Made by a program: the position numbers and the translations under genes
The notes under the pieces: generated by a model
Database searches by the model: none
What the model saw: only the letters and a program-made list of their open reading frames with translations
What the model was told of the DNA's origin: nothing
NCBI GenBank assembly: GCA_033239005.1
Contig: BSQZ01000015.1
Coordinates: forward strand, 10,247,501-10,311,500
Origin: Lamellibrachia satsuma
Taxonomy: Eukaryota > Annelida > Polychaeta > Sabellida > Siboglinidae
Direction of reading: 5' to 3'
Length of the DNA stretch: 64,000 nt
Part shown: piece by piece, positions 62,873-64,000 of the stretch
Numbering within the stretch: position 1 is the stretch's first letter
How the letters are laid out: each line of letters opens with the position of its first letter

Positions 62873-63016
62873 CTTGAATTCCCTCTCGAAGCCACTTTTG
62901 TGAGTCTGAGGATTTTTTAGTGACAACTTCTGCACAATAAATGGAAGTTGCTTCACACTGATGACAGTGATGCCACACCGGAGGTACATGGCAACTGTGT
63001 TGTAGATAAATTCATA
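62873..63016 (-). CDS. receptor PTP exon, end of D1 and D1-D2 linker
   Basis: Encodes YEFIYNTVAMYLRCGITVIS, then VKQLPFIVQKLSLKNPQTHK and SGFEREFK. The pattern (Q)YxFIxxxxxxxxxCGxTxI, then LxxxxxxLxxxDPQTxxSxxxxEF, is the D1 last helix and linker of R2B receptor PTPs. The donor is AAG/GTGAGC, phase 0. The acceptor is one of several AGs (CACAGCAACAG); the choice could add Gln residues before Tyr. The upstream exon lies beyond the window. Confidence 0.88.
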
Positions 63017-64000
63017 CTGTTGCTGTGATACAAAACAAACAACTGGTGTAAGTGAAATAGTACTGTTGCTGTGATACAAAACAGACAACTGGCGTAAGTG
63101 AAACTGTACTGTTGCTGTGATACAAAACAAATGACTGGTGTAAGTGAAACTATACTGTTGCTGTGATACAAAACAAACGTCTGGTGTAACTTGTAAGTGA
63201 AACTGTACTGTTGCTGTGATACAAAACAAATGATTGATGTAAGTGAAACCGTAATGTTGCTGTGATACAAACAAACATCTGGTGTACGTGAAACTGTACT
63301 GTTGCTGTGATATAAAACAAACAACTGGCGTAAGTGAAACTGTACTGTTGCTGTGATACAAAACAAACATCTGATGTAAGTAAAACTGTACTGTTGCTAC
63401 GATTCAAAACAAACATCTGGTGTAACTTGTAAGTGAAACTGTACTGTTGCTGTGATACAAAACAAACAACCAGTGTAGGTGAAACTGTACTGTTGCTGTG
63501 ATATAAAACAAACATCTGGTGTAAGTGAAACTGTTGATGTGATACAAAGTAAAGTTTGGTGTAAGTGAAACTCTGCTGTTACTGTGATACAAACAAATCA
63601 CCAGTGGAAGTGAAACTGTACTGTTGTTGTGATGCAAAACAAAGGTCTGGTGTAAGTGAAGCAGTACTGTTACTGTGATACAAAACAAACATCTGGTGTA
63701 AGCAAAACTGTACTGTTGCTGTGATGCAAAGCAAATTCTGGTGTAAGTAAAACTGTACTGTTGCTGTGATAAAAAACAAACATCTGGTGTAAGTGAAACT
63801 ATTGCTGTGATACAAAGCAAAATCTATTGTAAGTGAAACTGTAATGTTGCTGTGATACAAAACAAACATCTGCTGTACGTGAAACTGTTGCTGTGATACA
63901 AAACAAACATCTGGTGTAAGTGAAACTATTGCTGTGATACAAAGCAAAATCTATTGTAAGTGAAACTGTGATGTTGCTGTGATACAAAACAAACATCTGG
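63017..64000. repeat. 55-60-bp minisatellite next to the PTP acceptor
   Basis: About 18 units. On the minus strand each reads TTTTGTATCACAGCAACAG, then TACAGTTTCACTTACACCAG. The true junction is TTTTGTATCACAGCAACAG, then TATGAATTTATCTACAAC. The intron side is identical and the exon side keeps Tyr-x-Phe-x-Tyr spacing, so the array most likely copies the acceptor junction. It runs off the right edge. Confidence 0.9.

Overview
This is a repeat-rich window from an animal (metazoan) nuclear genome, probably a marine invertebrate; I cannot name the species from sequence alone. The evidence is GT-AG introns, a receptor-type protein tyrosine phosphatase (PTP) gene, LINE relics of at least three kinds, hAT-like, Ginger-like and MULE/FLYWCH DNA transposons, a Ty3/Gypsy relic, and long (TA)n tracts and minisatellites. 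I saw no tRNA, rRNA or CRISPR.

The one host gene I can assemble lies on the minus strand. It enters from beyond 64000 and ends at 27534. Eight exons with consistent splice phases (63016-62873, 62150-62051, 42621-42545, 40662-40531, 39546-39424, 29300-29101, 28422-28287, 27641-27534) encode 339 residues: the end of PTP domain D1, the D1-D2 linker and a complete D2 domain, most like the MAM-type (R2B: PTPRM/K/T/U) receptors. The D2 domain looks catalytically dead: Ser replaces the signature Cys and WPS replaces WPD. Ectodomain, membrane segment and most of D1 are outside the window.

The most unusual observation is that almost every intron of this gene carries a minisatellite touching a splice site, and several arrays are tandem copies of the exon/intron junction itself. 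Clear cases are the acceptor plus first 18 codons of the exon at 39546 (66-bp unit), the donor of the exon ending at 29101 (about 59-bp unit) and the donor at 28287 (about 38-bp unit). Likely cases are the acceptors at 62150 and 63016. At 42621 a pyrimidine-rich array (minus strand) of more than 4 kb abuts the acceptor.

Layout: 1-5417, a LINE reverse transcriptase split by a hAT-like element (1932-4867). 5660-6560, a 30-bp-type minisatellite. 7564-12978, a Ginger-like transposon with TATA target duplications, a KRBA2-type integrase relic and an inserted CR1-like LINE. 13140-14400, (TA)n inside a long inverted repeat. 14460-26450, minisatellites, relics and a pseudogene with a Cys-rich tail. 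27534-64000, the PTP gene. Its 10-kb intron (29301-39423) holds a Gypsy pol relic bracketed by inverted repeats and a short element with 229-bp direct repeats. Its 19-kb intron (42622-62050) holds the GA/CT minisatellite, split by a LINE that is itself split by another LINE (7-bp target duplication), then a GGGCC-rich hAT-like element hosting two MULE transposons. The second MULE has an apparently intact two-exon transposase (485 residues).
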